Source: CAZTHL01 sp964613585 (GTDB lineage Bacteria > Pseudomonadota > Alphaproteobacteria > DSM-16000 > Inquilinaceae). From it: DNA of 64,000 nucleotides. A program made the translations under genes and the position numbers. Position 1 is the stretch's first letter. Every line of letters begins with the position of its first letter. The DNA lies in contig CAZTHL010000002.1 of the NCBI GenBank assembly GCA_964613585.1, positions 62,001 to 126,000 on the forward strand, read 5' to 3'. Below are positions 1 to 7,200 of the stretch, in pieces. The notes under the pieces were generated by a model. It was not told the DNA's origin. It worked only from the letters and a program-made list of their open reading frames with translations, and ran no database searches.

Positions 1-516
1 GGCGGCGTCCACGCACAGTCCGATGCGGGGGGCGGCCCGGGGATCGAGCCAACCCGCATCGTCGTCGTCGACTTTCAGGCGGTGGTTCGGCGATCGGCTG
101 CGGCTCAGCAGATCCAGACGCAGATCGACGAGTTCCGGACGGCATATCAGAACGAGTTCGGCGCCATCGAGGAGGATCTGCGGGAGGCGGAGACGGCGTT
201 GACGGCGGAGCGCGGAGCCGTGCCCGAGGAGCAGTTCCTCGAGCGACGTCGCGACTTCGAGAGACGGGTGACCGAAGCCCAAAGGGAGGCGCAGCTACGG
301 CGTGCCGCGCTAGATCAGGCGCTCGACCGGGCCATGGACAGTGTCCGGGGCACCCTGCTGGAGGTCATCGCGGAGATTGCCCAGGAGAGAGAGATCGCCA
401 TCGTGCTCAGCAAGCAGCAGGTGATCCTGGCTGACCGCGCCCTCGACCTGACCGATGAATGCCTGGCGCGCCTCAACGCCGCTCTGCCGCACGCCGAAGT
501 AAGGCTCGGGGAATAG
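1..516 (+). CDS. ompH: OmpH/Skp family periplasmic chaperone, 5' end outside the window
   Basis: The frame is open from base 1 to the TAG at 514-516, so only the last 171 codons are visible and the start and signal peptide lie upstream. The first GTG (base 82) is internal: the upstream in-frame residues TRIVVVDFQAV match the conserved beta-strand that opens mature OmpH proteins. Most of the rest is a charged Ala/Glu/Arg-rich coiled coil, followed by a short C-terminal strand (IAIVLSKQQVILADRALDLT), as in Skp. Skp-like proteins hold unfolded outer-membrane proteins in the periplasm for the BAM complex. The position next to lipid A genes fits the usual bamA-ompH-lpxD-fabZ-lpxA order, although lpxD is absent here. 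Confidence 0.85.
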   Translation, partial: GGVHAQSDAGGGPGIEPTRIVVVDFQAVVRRSAAAQQIQTQIDEFRTAYQNEFGAIEEDLREAETALTAERGAVPEEQFLERRRDFERRVTEAQREAQLRRAALDQALDRAMDSVRGTLLEVIAEIAQEREIAIVLSKQQVILADRALDLTDECLARLNAALPHAEVRLGE

Positions 517-564
517 GCCCGACCCCGGCCAGCGCCTTGTTCTTGAGGTGGCGACGGTGACGGT

Positions 565-576
565 GGCTGATATGAT
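565..576 (+). promoter_or_regulatory. Possible extended -10 promoter for fabZ-lpxA-lpxI-lpxB
   Basis: In the 173-bp gap between ompH and fabZ, TATGAT (571-576) is preceded by TG and one base, the form of an extended -10 element. No good -35 sits 16-18 bp upstream; the nearest TTGAGG is 22 bp away. This is inference from sequence only. The rest of the gap shows no coding sequence. Confidence 0.25.
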
Positions 577-689
577 CCAACCCAGCCTGCCCTGACCGAC
601 GGCCGGACGAACAGCGATCAGCGACCGCCGTATCCACGCCGCTGCCGGGTTTTTGTGCCGCAAAGCTACCGTTGAGGCCACTTGGAACC

Positions 690-1157
690 ATGGACGTGCC
701 CACGCCGAACGAGACCGGAGCGGACATCGACGTGATGCGGGTCATGAAGATGATCCCTCACCGATATCCCATGCTGATGGTCGACCGAGTGGTCGACGTT
801 GTCCCGGACCGGCGAGCGTTGGGCATCAAGAACGTCACCATCAACGAGAGCTATTTCCAGGGTCATTTCCCGCAGCGTCCCGTCATGCCCGGTGTGATGA
901 TCATCGAATCGATGGCCCAGACCGCGGCTGTGCTGGTGGTCGCCACCCTCGGCGGCGAGGCGGAGAGCAAGCTCGTCTACTTCATGTCGATCGAGAACGC
1001 CCGCTTCCGGCGGCCCGTGGTGCCGGGCGACAGCTTGCAGATCCAGGTGGCCAAGCTGCAGCATCGCAAGAATGTCTGGAAATTCTCGGGCGAGGCCAAG
1101 GTCGACGACAAGGTCTGTGCCGAGGCCACCTTCGCCGCCATGATCATGGACACCTGA
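690..1157 (+). CDS. fabZ: 3-hydroxyacyl-[ACP] dehydratase FabZ
   Basis: FabZ dehydrates (3R)-hydroxyacyl-ACP to trans-2-enoyl-ACP in the cytosolic fatty-acid elongation cycle. It competes with LpxA for hydroxyacyl-ACP. The 155-residue protein has the hot-dog fold signature: PHRYPMLMVDRV near residues 23-34, then the catalytic His in GHFPQRPVMPGV (His59) and the acidic partner Glu73 in IIESMAQ. The frame also opens at a TTG at 672, but the ATG at 690 gives the usual family length and was chosen. lpxA follows 18 bp downstream, consistent with one transcript. Confidence 0.95.
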   Translation: MDVPTPNETGADIDVMRVMKMIPHRYPMLMVDRVVDVVPDRRALGIKNVTINESYFQGHFPQRPVMPGVMIIESMAQTAAVLVVATLGGEAESKLVYFMSIENARFRRPVVPGDSLQIQVAKLQHRKNVWKFSGEAKVDDKVCAEATFAAMIMDT

Positions 1158-1175
1158 GCGCGCCCTGGCCAACTG

Positions 1176-1976
1176 ATGACCAGCATCCATCCCACGGCGG
1201 TGGTCGATCCCAGGGCGCATCTCGGCAACGATGTCGAGATCGGCCCGTTCTCGGTCATTGGACCGGACGTTCGTCTCGACGACGCCGTCAAGATCATCTC
1301 GCATGGTGTGGTCGCCGGTCGCACCAGGATCGGCTCGGGAACCCGCATCTTCCCGTTCACCTCGATCGGCCATGAGCCCCAGGATCTGAAGTATGAGGGC
1401 GAGCCGTCAGAGTTGATCATCGGCTGCAACAACACGATCCGTGAGCATGTCACCGTCAATCCCGGCACTGCCGGAGGCGGCATGGTGACCCGCATCGGAG
1501 ACGGATGCCTGCTCATGGTCGGCGTCCATGTGGCCCACGACTGCCGGATCGGCAACTCGGTGGTCATGGCGAACAATGCCACCCTGGCCGGTCATGTGGT
1601 CGTCGAGGACTTCGCGGTCATCGGTGGCCTGTCCGCGATCCACCAGTTCGTCCGCATCGGCGCCCATGCGATGATTGGCGGGATGACCGGGATTGAGCAG
1701 GATGTCATTCCGTTCGGTCTGGCGATGGGCGACCGGGGCCACCTCGCCGGCCTCAATCTCGTCGGATTGAAGCGCCGGGGCTTCGACCGGGACGACATCC
1801 ACCGGCTGCGGGCGGCCTTCCGGATGCTCTTCGCGGCGACCGGGGAGATGACCGAGCGCATGGCCGCCGTCTCCAGGGAGCACGGCGACAGCCCGTTGGT
1901 CCGCCAACTCCTGGATTTTTTGGGGGCCGAAAGTGATCGTCTGGTGTTGAAGCCGCGCGCCGTCGATGGCGACTAA
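1176..1976 (+). CDS. lpxA: UDP-N-acetylglucosamine O-acyltransferase LpxA
   Basis: LpxA transfers a 3-hydroxyacyl chain from ACP to UDP-GlcNAc, the first committed step of lipid A synthesis. The 266 residues start with hexapeptide repeats of a left-handed beta-helix (IHPTAVVDPRAHLG, VEIGPFSVIG and so on). The catalytic-site segment VHVAHDCRIGNSVVMANNATLAGH places the active His near residue 121. A C-terminal helical domain follows from about residue 190. Length and motifs are normal for the family. The 3' end overlaps lpxI by 11 bases, which suggests translational coupling. Confidence 0.97.
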   Translation: MTSIHPTAVVDPRAHLGNDVEIGPFSVIGPDVRLDDAVKIISHGVVAGRTRIGSGTRIFPFTSIGHEPQDLKYEGEPSELIIGCNNTIREHVTVNPGTAGGGMVTRIGDGCLLMVGVHVAHDCRIGNSVVMANNATLAGHVVVEDFAVIGGLSAIHQFVRIGAHAMIGGMTGIEQDVIPFGLAMGDRGHLAGLNLVGLKRRGFDRDDIHRLRAAFRMLFAATGEMTERMAAVSREHGDSPLVRQLLDFLGAESDRLVLKPRAVDGD

Positions 1977-2787
1977 GCTTGCGATCATCGCCGGCGGCGG
2001 ATCCTTGCCCTGGCGCCTGGCCGAGGCCTGCCAGTCCCGCGGCCGGAGCATCTTCGTCGTCTGCCTTGAGGGTTTCGCCGAACCCGCCTTGGCCGATCGG
2101 TTTCCCGGCATGTCGGCCAGACTCGGGGCCGGTGGTGCCATCCTCGACCGCCTGCGGACGGAAGGTGTTCAGGAAGTATGCCTCGCCGGCGCCGTCCGCA
2201 GGCCGAGCCTGAGTGAGCTCCGGCCTGACTTCTGGACAGCCTGTCAGGTGGCCCGGGCCGGATTCCTGAGGCTGGGAGACGACGCTCTCCTGTCCGCGGT
2301 CGGTCAATTGCTGGAACGCGAGGGCCTCAAGGTCGTGGGGGCCGCGGAAGTCTTGGACACGCTCCTGGCGCGTCCGGGGATCCTTGGACGCCACGAGCCC
2401 GACGAGATCGCACAGGCCGATATCGATCGTGGCTGGACTGTGTGCCGGGCGCTCGGTCGCGTGGACGTCGGCCAAGCGGTGGTCGTCCAGCAAGGCATTG
2501 TCCTTGCCGTGGAGGCGGCCGAGGGAACCGATGAGATGCTGCGACGCTGCCTCGATCTTCAACGGGACGGGCCCGGTGGCGTGCTCGTGAAGGCTCGGAA
2601 GCCGCAACAGGATGCTCGTCTCGATCTGCCCACCATCGGTCCGCGGACCCTGGAGGCGGCGGCGGCGTCGGGGCTCAGGGGTCTCGCGGTCGAGGCGGGC
2701 GGGGTCCTCGTGCTGGCTCCCGACAGCCTGCAGGATTTCGCGGACCGCCATGGGCTCTTCGTCGTCGGCATAGAGGCCGAAACTTGA
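1966..2787 (+). CDS. lpxI: UDP-2,3-diacylglucosamine pyrophosphatase LpxI
   Basis: This is the DUF1009/LpxI family, which replaces LpxH in most alphaproteobacteria. It hydrolyses UDP-2,3-diacylglucosamine to lipid X and UMP. The 273-residue product starts with LAIIAGGGSLPWRLAEAC and carries the C-terminal family block KPQQDARLDLPTIGPRTLEAA, which includes the acidic active-site region. It overlaps both neighbours (11 bases with lpxA, 4 with lpxB), so the three genes form one tightly packed unit. Because lpxA, lpxI and lpxB are adjacent while lpxD is absent, the pathway here must be completed from elsewhere. Confidence 0.93.
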   Translation: MATKLAIIAGGGSLPWRLAEACQSRGRSIFVVCLEGFAEPALADRFPGMSARLGAGGAILDRLRTEGVQEVCLAGAVRRPSLSELRPDFWTACQVARAGFLRLGDDALLSAVGQLLEREGLKVVGAAEVLDTLLARPGILGRHEPDEIAQADIDRGWTVCRALGRVDVGQAVVVQQGIVLAVEAAEGTDEMLRRCLDLQRDGPGGVLVKARKPQQDARLDLPTIGPRTLEAAAASGLRGLAVEAGGVLVLAPDSLQDFADRHGLFVVGIEAET

Positions 2788-3986
2788 GCCGGCCGTTGGT
2801 CTTCCTCGTCGCCACGGAGGCGTCGGGGGACCTGATGGGCTCGCGCCTGATGCAGGCGCTTCGGACCCTGACCGGAGATCAGGCGCGCTTCTGCGGGGTC
2901 GGTGGACCCCTCATGGAGCAGCAGGGCCTGCAGAGCCTGTTTCCGATTTCGAGCCTGTCGATCATGGGAGCCGCGGAGCTCCTGCCGCGTGCCCGAACCC
3001 TTCTTGCCCTGGTGCGGCGGACGGCCGAGGCAGCCCAGGAGTGGCAGCCGGATATCGGCGTCCTGATCGACTCCTGGGGATTCAATAGTCGCGTGGCCGC
3101 GAGACTCGCCGGCCGGCGCCGTTTCCCCTTGCTGCAGTTCGTCGCGCCGAAGGCATGGGCCTGGCGGGCGGGGCGTGCCCGGCGCCTTGCCAAGCTGGTC
3201 GATGCGCTGCTGGCTCAGCTGCCGTTCGAGCCTGCCTTCTTCGAGCGACATGGCTTGACCAGCACCTTCGTTGGGCACCCGATCATCGAAAGCCCGGTGC
3301 GCGAAGCCGACCCCGAACGCTTCCGGTCCCGGTACGGCCTCGCGGAGGACGAACCTCTCCTTGCGGTCCTGCCGGGCAGTCGGCAGGGTGAGGTCACGCG
3401 ATTGCTGCCGGTCTTCGGGGATGTCGTGGCGCGCCTGCAGGCCGACCGACCGGGCTGGCGGACTGTGCTGCCGACACTCGAGAGCCTTGATGCCGAGATC
3501 CGGAACCTTGTCCGACATTGGACCGTCGCCCCGCTCATCGTGCACGATCAGGGAGCCAAGTATGACGCCCTGGCTGCCAGCGAGGCAGCGATCGCCGCAT
3601 CGGGCACGGTGACCCTCGAGCTTGCCCTGCTTGGCACACCGGCTGTCGTCGCCTACCGGGTCCACCCATTGACCGCGTTCGGGGTCCGTCGGCTGATGAC
3701 CGTCCGCTACGTCACCCTTGTCAACCTGCTTCTCGATCGCTCCATAATCCCGGAGTTCCTCCAGGAGAACTGCACTGCGGCCAGGATCGGTGACGCCCTG
3801 CTCGGGCTGCTTGACGATCCCGTTCAGCGGCGGCAGCAGGCGCAGGCGGGCCGTGTGGTGGCCGGCATGCTCGGTGCCGGTGGCCCCGCGCCAAGTCTGA
3901 GGGCGGCGGAGGCGGTGCTCCGCTGGCTCGACCTTGGGGCGTTTCCGCCTGAGGCGGAATCGGCCCCGGCTCGCTCCCTCGCTTGA
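2784..3986 (+). CDS. lpxB: Lipid-A-disaccharide synthase LpxB
   Basis: LpxB is a GT19 glycosyltransferase that condenses lipid X with UDP-2,3-diacylglucosamine at the inner membrane. The 400-residue protein shows the family start VFLVATEASGDLMGSRLM, the middle block FVAPKAWAWRAGRARRLAKLVD and the C-terminal nucleotide-sugar site region AAIAASGTVTLELALLGTPAVVAYR. The start codon is TTG, overlapping the lpxI stop as TTGA. The last 15 or so codons (from GAFPPEAES to the TGA) are encoded by the left end of a palindromic repeat (3933-4064), so the C-terminus has been rewritten by that element. Confidence 0.95.
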   Translation: MSRPLVFLVATEASGDLMGSRLMQALRTLTGDQARFCGVGGPLMEQQGLQSLFPISSLSIMGAAELLPRARTLLALVRRTAEAAQEWQPDIGVLIDSWGFNSRVAARLAGRRRFPLLQFVAPKAWAWRAGRARRLAKLVDALLAQLPFEPAFFERHGLTSTFVGHPIIESPVREADPERFRSRYGLAEDEPLLAVLPGSRQGEVTRLLPVFGDVVARLQADRPGWRTVLPTLESLDAEIRNLVRHWTVAPLIVHDQGAKYDALAASEAAIAASGTVTLELALLGTPAVVAYRVHPLTAFGVRRLMTVRYVTLVNLLLDRSIIPEFLQENCTAARIGDALLGLLDDPVQRRQQAQAGRVVAGMLGAGGPAPSLRAAEAVLRWLDLGAFPPEAESAPARSLA

Positions 3987-4064
3987 CCACCCCAAGCACA
4001 CGGTCGTTGGGTGGCCGGGCGGGGGAGCGGGCCGGCGATGCCACCTGACCCGGAAACACCCTAG
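3933..4064 (+). repeat. Palindromic CTAG-ended repeat, long form, copy A
   Basis: This element of about 132 bp begins CTTGGGGCGTTTCCG (a CTAG start with one change) and ends CGGAAACACCCTAG, so the ends are inverted repeats. Inside, GCTCGCTCCCTCGC and GCGGGGGAGCGGGCC flank a second inverted pair (ACCACCCCAAGC and GTTGGGTGGCCGG), giving a long interrupted hairpin. Copy B (36138-36267, opposite strand) aligns over its full length. Its left end is translated as the LpxB C-terminus. No ORF is carried, so any mobility would be non-autonomous. Confidence 0.8.
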
Positions 4065-4088
4065 TCGGGGCGAGATCGTTCCGGGGCA

Positions 4089-4192
4089 GCGCGATCAAAC
4101 GATCGCGCCGGCCAAACGTAGGGCACAACGCGAGAGGGGCGTTGTGTCGAGAGACGGGAGGCTCGGCGGACGGGCGGATGCGCCGCCCGTCC
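4089..4192. terminator. Three consecutive hairpins between convergent lpxB and gltA
   Basis: The hairpins are GCGCGATC-AAAC-GATCGCGC (4089-4108), CACAACGC-7 nt-GCGTTGTG (4124-4146) and GGACGGGCGG-ATGCG-CCGCCCGTCC (4168-4192). All three stems are perfect. They lie between convergent 3' ends, so a two-way terminator or mRNA-end stabiliser is the likely role. No T-run follows on either strand, so simple intrinsic termination is not proven. Confidence 0.55.
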
Positions 4193-4223
4193 GGGAGTGA
4201 CCGTGATCAGCCGATGGCGTCGA

Positions 4224-5552
4224 TCATGAGCGCTGCTCGAGAGGCACGAAGGAACGCTGCTGCTGCCCGACATAGAGCTGGCGCGGCCGCCCGATGCGCA
4301 TGCCAGGATCCTCCACCATCTCCTTCCACTGGGCAATCCAGCCCACTGTCCGGGCGACGGCGAACAGGACCGTGAACATCGAGGTGGGAAAGCCCATCGC
4401 CTTCAGGATGATGCCCGAATAGAAATCAACGTTCGGGTACAGCTGCTTCTCGACGAAGAACGAATCCTCGAGGGCGATCCTCTCGAGCTCCATGGCAAGA
4501 TCGAGCAGCGGGTCACCGACCATGCCAAGATCCTCGAGCACCTCATGGCACGTCTCGCGCATGACCTTGGCTCGCGGATCGTAGTTCTTGTAGACGCGGT
4601 GACCAAAGCCCATCAAGCGGAAATGGTCGTTCTTGTCCTTCGCCCGATTGACGTACTCTTTCACGCGGCTTGGCTCGCCGATCTCCTCAAGCATCTTCAG
4701 CACCGCCTCGTTGGCACCGCCATGGGCCGGACCCCAGAGGGCGGCGATGCCGGCAGCAATGCAGGCGAACGGGTTCGCGCCGGAGGAGCCAGAGAGCCGC
4801 ACGGTCGAGGTGGACGCGTTCTGCTCGTGGTCGGCGTGCAGGATCAGGATGCGGTCCATCGCCTTCGCATGGACCGGGTTCACCTTGAACTCCTCGCAGG
4901 GAGTGGCGAAGCACATGTGCAGGAACCGGTCCGCGTAGCGCAGATCATTGCGCGGATACATCATCGGCTGACCGATGGAGTACTTGAAGGCCATCGCGGC
5001 GATCGTCGGCATCTTGGCGATCAGGCGTCGCGACGCGACCATGCGCTGGTGCGGATCGCGGATATCCGTGCTGTCGTGGTAGAAGGCCGAGAGCGCGCCG
5101 ACCACCCCGCACATGATCGCCATCGGATGCGCATCCCGACGGAAGCCGCGGAAGAAGGTGGTCAGCTGCTCATGGAGCATGGAGTGGTAGGTTATGGCGT
5201 GCTCGAACTCGGCCTTCTGCTGCACATTTGGAAGCTCGCCGTGGAGCAGCAGGTAGCACACCTCCATGAAGTCGGTGTGCTCGGCAAGATCGTCGATGGC
5301 ATAGCCGCCATGAAGCAGGACACCCTTGTCACCGTCGATAAAGGTGATCGCGCTTTCGCACGCGGCCGTCGACGTAAAGCTCGGATCATAGGTGAACATG
5401 CCCGTCTCGCCATAAAGCTTGCGGATGTCCACCACACGAGGACCAGACGAGCCGCTTAGGATCGGCAGCGTGACCGTCTTGCCGGTCGAATTGTCCGTTA
5501 AGGTAACCGTTTCGCTATCAGCCTCGGGCTTCAGGGCGGTCTGCTGCGACAT
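4224..5552 (-). CDS. gltA: Citrate synthase
   Basis: It condenses oxaloacetate with acetyl-CoA at the entry of the TCA cycle. The 442-residue length and the beta-strand N-terminal region (TVTLTDNSTGKTVTLPILSG) match type II hexameric proteobacterial enzymes. Active-site blocks are visible: HADHEQNAST (239-248), GPAHGGANE (274-282, catalytic His277), GFGHRVYK (316-323) and the catalytic Asp in YPNVDFYSG (Asp376). It lies 136 bp downstream of gltX on the same strand and is convergent with lpxB. Nothing is missing or odd. Confidence 0.98.
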   Translation of the reverse strand: MSQQTALKPEADSETVTLTDNSTGKTVTLPILSGSSGPRVVDIRKLYGETGMFTYDPSFTSTAACESAITFIDGDKGVLLHGGYAIDDLAEHTDFMEVCYLLLHGELPNVQQKAEFEHAITYHSMLHEQLTTFFRGFRRDAHPMAIMCGVVGALSAFYHDSTDIRDPHQRMVASRRLIAKMPTIAAMAFKYSIGQPMMYPRNDLRYADRFLHMCFATPCEEFKVNPVHAKAMDRILILHADHEQNASTSTVRLSGSSGANPFACIAAGIAALWGPAHGGANEAVLKMLEEIGEPSRVKEYVNRAKDKNDHFRLMGFGHRVYKNYDPRAKVMRETCHEVLEDLGMVGDPLLDLAMELERIALEDSFFVEKQLYPNVDFYSGIILKAMGFPTSMFTVLFAVARTVGWIAQWKEMVEDPGMRIGRPRQLYVGQQQRSFVPLEQRS

Positions 5553-5688
5553 GGCCTAAGTCCTCCGTTACGGTGGTCGGGCTCGCCGGCGGGGGGCGCG
5601 CACGTGCGGCCTGCATTAACCAAAGCCCGGGCTTCGACGCACCAACTTAGATGGGCAGTCTTCGCATGGCAACGAGCCGGACCGGTCG

Positions 5689-7110
5689 TCACCCGGCGCC
5701 GATGGCGACGTCGGGTCGCGTATCCCGCAGTCGCGAAAGGGTTTCCCCAGGTCCAAGGATTGCTGCCACCTCGAAGATTCCCGGTGAGATCGTGGACCCG
5801 CTTAGGGCAGCGCGCAGCGGCTGGGCCACATCACCGAGCTTGCGCCCTTCCGACTCGGCAAACGCGCGGATTTCCCGCTCGAGCGTCGCCTCGCGCCAAT
5901 CATCGACCTCGGACAGCCTTCGCGCCAGCCGGTCCAGCATGGACCGGTTCTCGGGCGTCAGCAAGGCCTCTGCCTTCGGCGTCAGGGTCAGCGGACGCCG
6001 CTGCACGTAGATAAGAGCATTCTCGCTCAGTTCCTTGAGGTTCCTGGCCCGCTGCTTCAATCCGGAAAGACCGGCCGCGAGCCGGCGACGATCCTCCTGC
6101 CCAAGCGGCCGACCAATCCGATCGGCGATGCTCGGCTGGAGGCGCGCCAGGAGATCATCATCGTCTGCCTGCCGAAGATAGATGCCGTTCAGATTGTCGA
6201 GCTTGCCAAAGTCCAGCCGCGCCGGGGACCGGCCGATGCCATCCAGATCGAACCAATCGACCGCCTGCTTGGTGGAAATCACCTCATCGTCCCCGTGAGC
6301 CCAGCCCAGCCGGAGCAGATAGTTGCGCAAGGCCTCCGGGAGGTAGCCCATCTCACGGTAGGCCTCGATCCCAAGCGCGCCATGCCGTTTCGAGAGCTTG
6401 GCGCCATCCGGACCATGGATGAGCGGAACATGGGCGAAGACCGGCGGCGGCGCGTCCAGAGCCCGGAAAAGCTGCGTTTGCCGGAAGGCATTCGTCAGGT
6501 GATCGTCGCCGCGGATGACATGGCTGATGTCCATGTCGATGTCGTCAATGACGACCGAGAGCATGTAGGTCGGCGTGCCGTCCGCGCGCAGCAGAACCAT
6601 GTCGTCGAGCTGCTCATTGGCGACCCTGACCTGCCCCTGTACGGCGTCGTCGATGATTGTCTCGCCGGATTGCGGGGCCTTGAACCGGATCGCCGGCGGC
6701 ACCCCCGGTGGCGCTTCATCGGCCGGTCGGTCACGCCAGCGCCCGTCGTAGCGCATCGGCCGGCCTTCCGCCCGGGCCGTCTCACGCATTGCCGCCAGCT
6801 CCTGCGGACTGGCATAGCACCGGTAGGCGAGACCGGACTCGAGCAGGCGGCGCGCGACGTCGGCATGCCGCTGCTGGCGGCTGAACTGCGACACCACCTC
6901 GCCATCCCAGTCGAGGCCGAGCCAGCGGAGCCCGTCAATGATCGCGGCGACCGCGTCCTCGGTGGAGCGGGCGCGGTCCGTGTCCTCGATGCGCAGCAGA
7001 AATCGGCCTCCGTGGTGACGCGCGAACAGCCAATTGAACAAGGCGGTGCGCGCGCCACCAATGTGGAGAAAACCGGTCGGTGACGGAGCAAAGCGGGTGA
7101 CGACGGTCAT
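5689..7110 (-). CDS. gltX: Glutamate--tRNA ligase
   Basis: This class I aminoacyl-tRNA synthetase charges tRNA-Glu. The protein begins TVVTRFAPSPTGFLHIGGAR, with the HIGH-type motif at residues 16-19, and has KLSKRHG as the KMSKS-type loop. The C-terminal anticodon-binding region is all-helical. I chose the ATG at 7110 (473 residues) because the family starts a few residues before RFAPSPTG; an upstream ATG at 7131 would add seven residues. It is divergent from comEC, with about 90 bp between the starts. Alphaproteobacteria often carry two GltX paralogues, and whether this one also charges tRNA-Gln cannot be told from sequence. Confidence 0.96.
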   Translation of the reverse strand: MTVVTRFAPSPTGFLHIGGARTALFNWLFARHHGGRFLLRIEDTDRARSTEDAVAAIIDGLRWLGLDWDGEVVSQFSRQQRHADVARRLLESGLAYRCYASPQELAAMRETARAEGRPMRYDGRWRDRPADEAPPGVPPAIRFKAPQSGETIIDDAVQGQVRVANEQLDDMVLLRADGTPTYMLSVVIDDIDMDISHVIRGDDHLTNAFRQTQLFRALDAPPPVFAHVPLIHGPDGAKLSKRHGALGIEAYREMGYLPEALRNYLLRLGWAHGDDEVISTKQAVDWFDLDGIGRSPARLDFGKLDNLNGIYLRQADDDDLLARLQPSIADRIGRPLGQEDRRRLAAGLSGLKQRARNLKELSENALIYVQRRPLTLTPKAEALLTPENRSMLDRLARRLSEVDDWREATLEREIRAFAESEGRKLGDVAQPLRAALSGSTISPGIFEVAAILGPGETLSRLRDTRPDVAIGAG

Positions 7111-7200
7111 CGAGCAAGTCTTGTGAAACATAAGGGCCGTAAGCTTTCCGCTGGTTGGGCAAGATAGCGACGCAGGCCGGTCGTCGCTACGGCGACGGAG

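Noticed and set aside
571..576. Strong sigma70 promoter before fabZ
   Set aside because: Only the extended -10 is convincing; the nearest -35 is 22 bp away, so it is kept as a low-confidence feature only.
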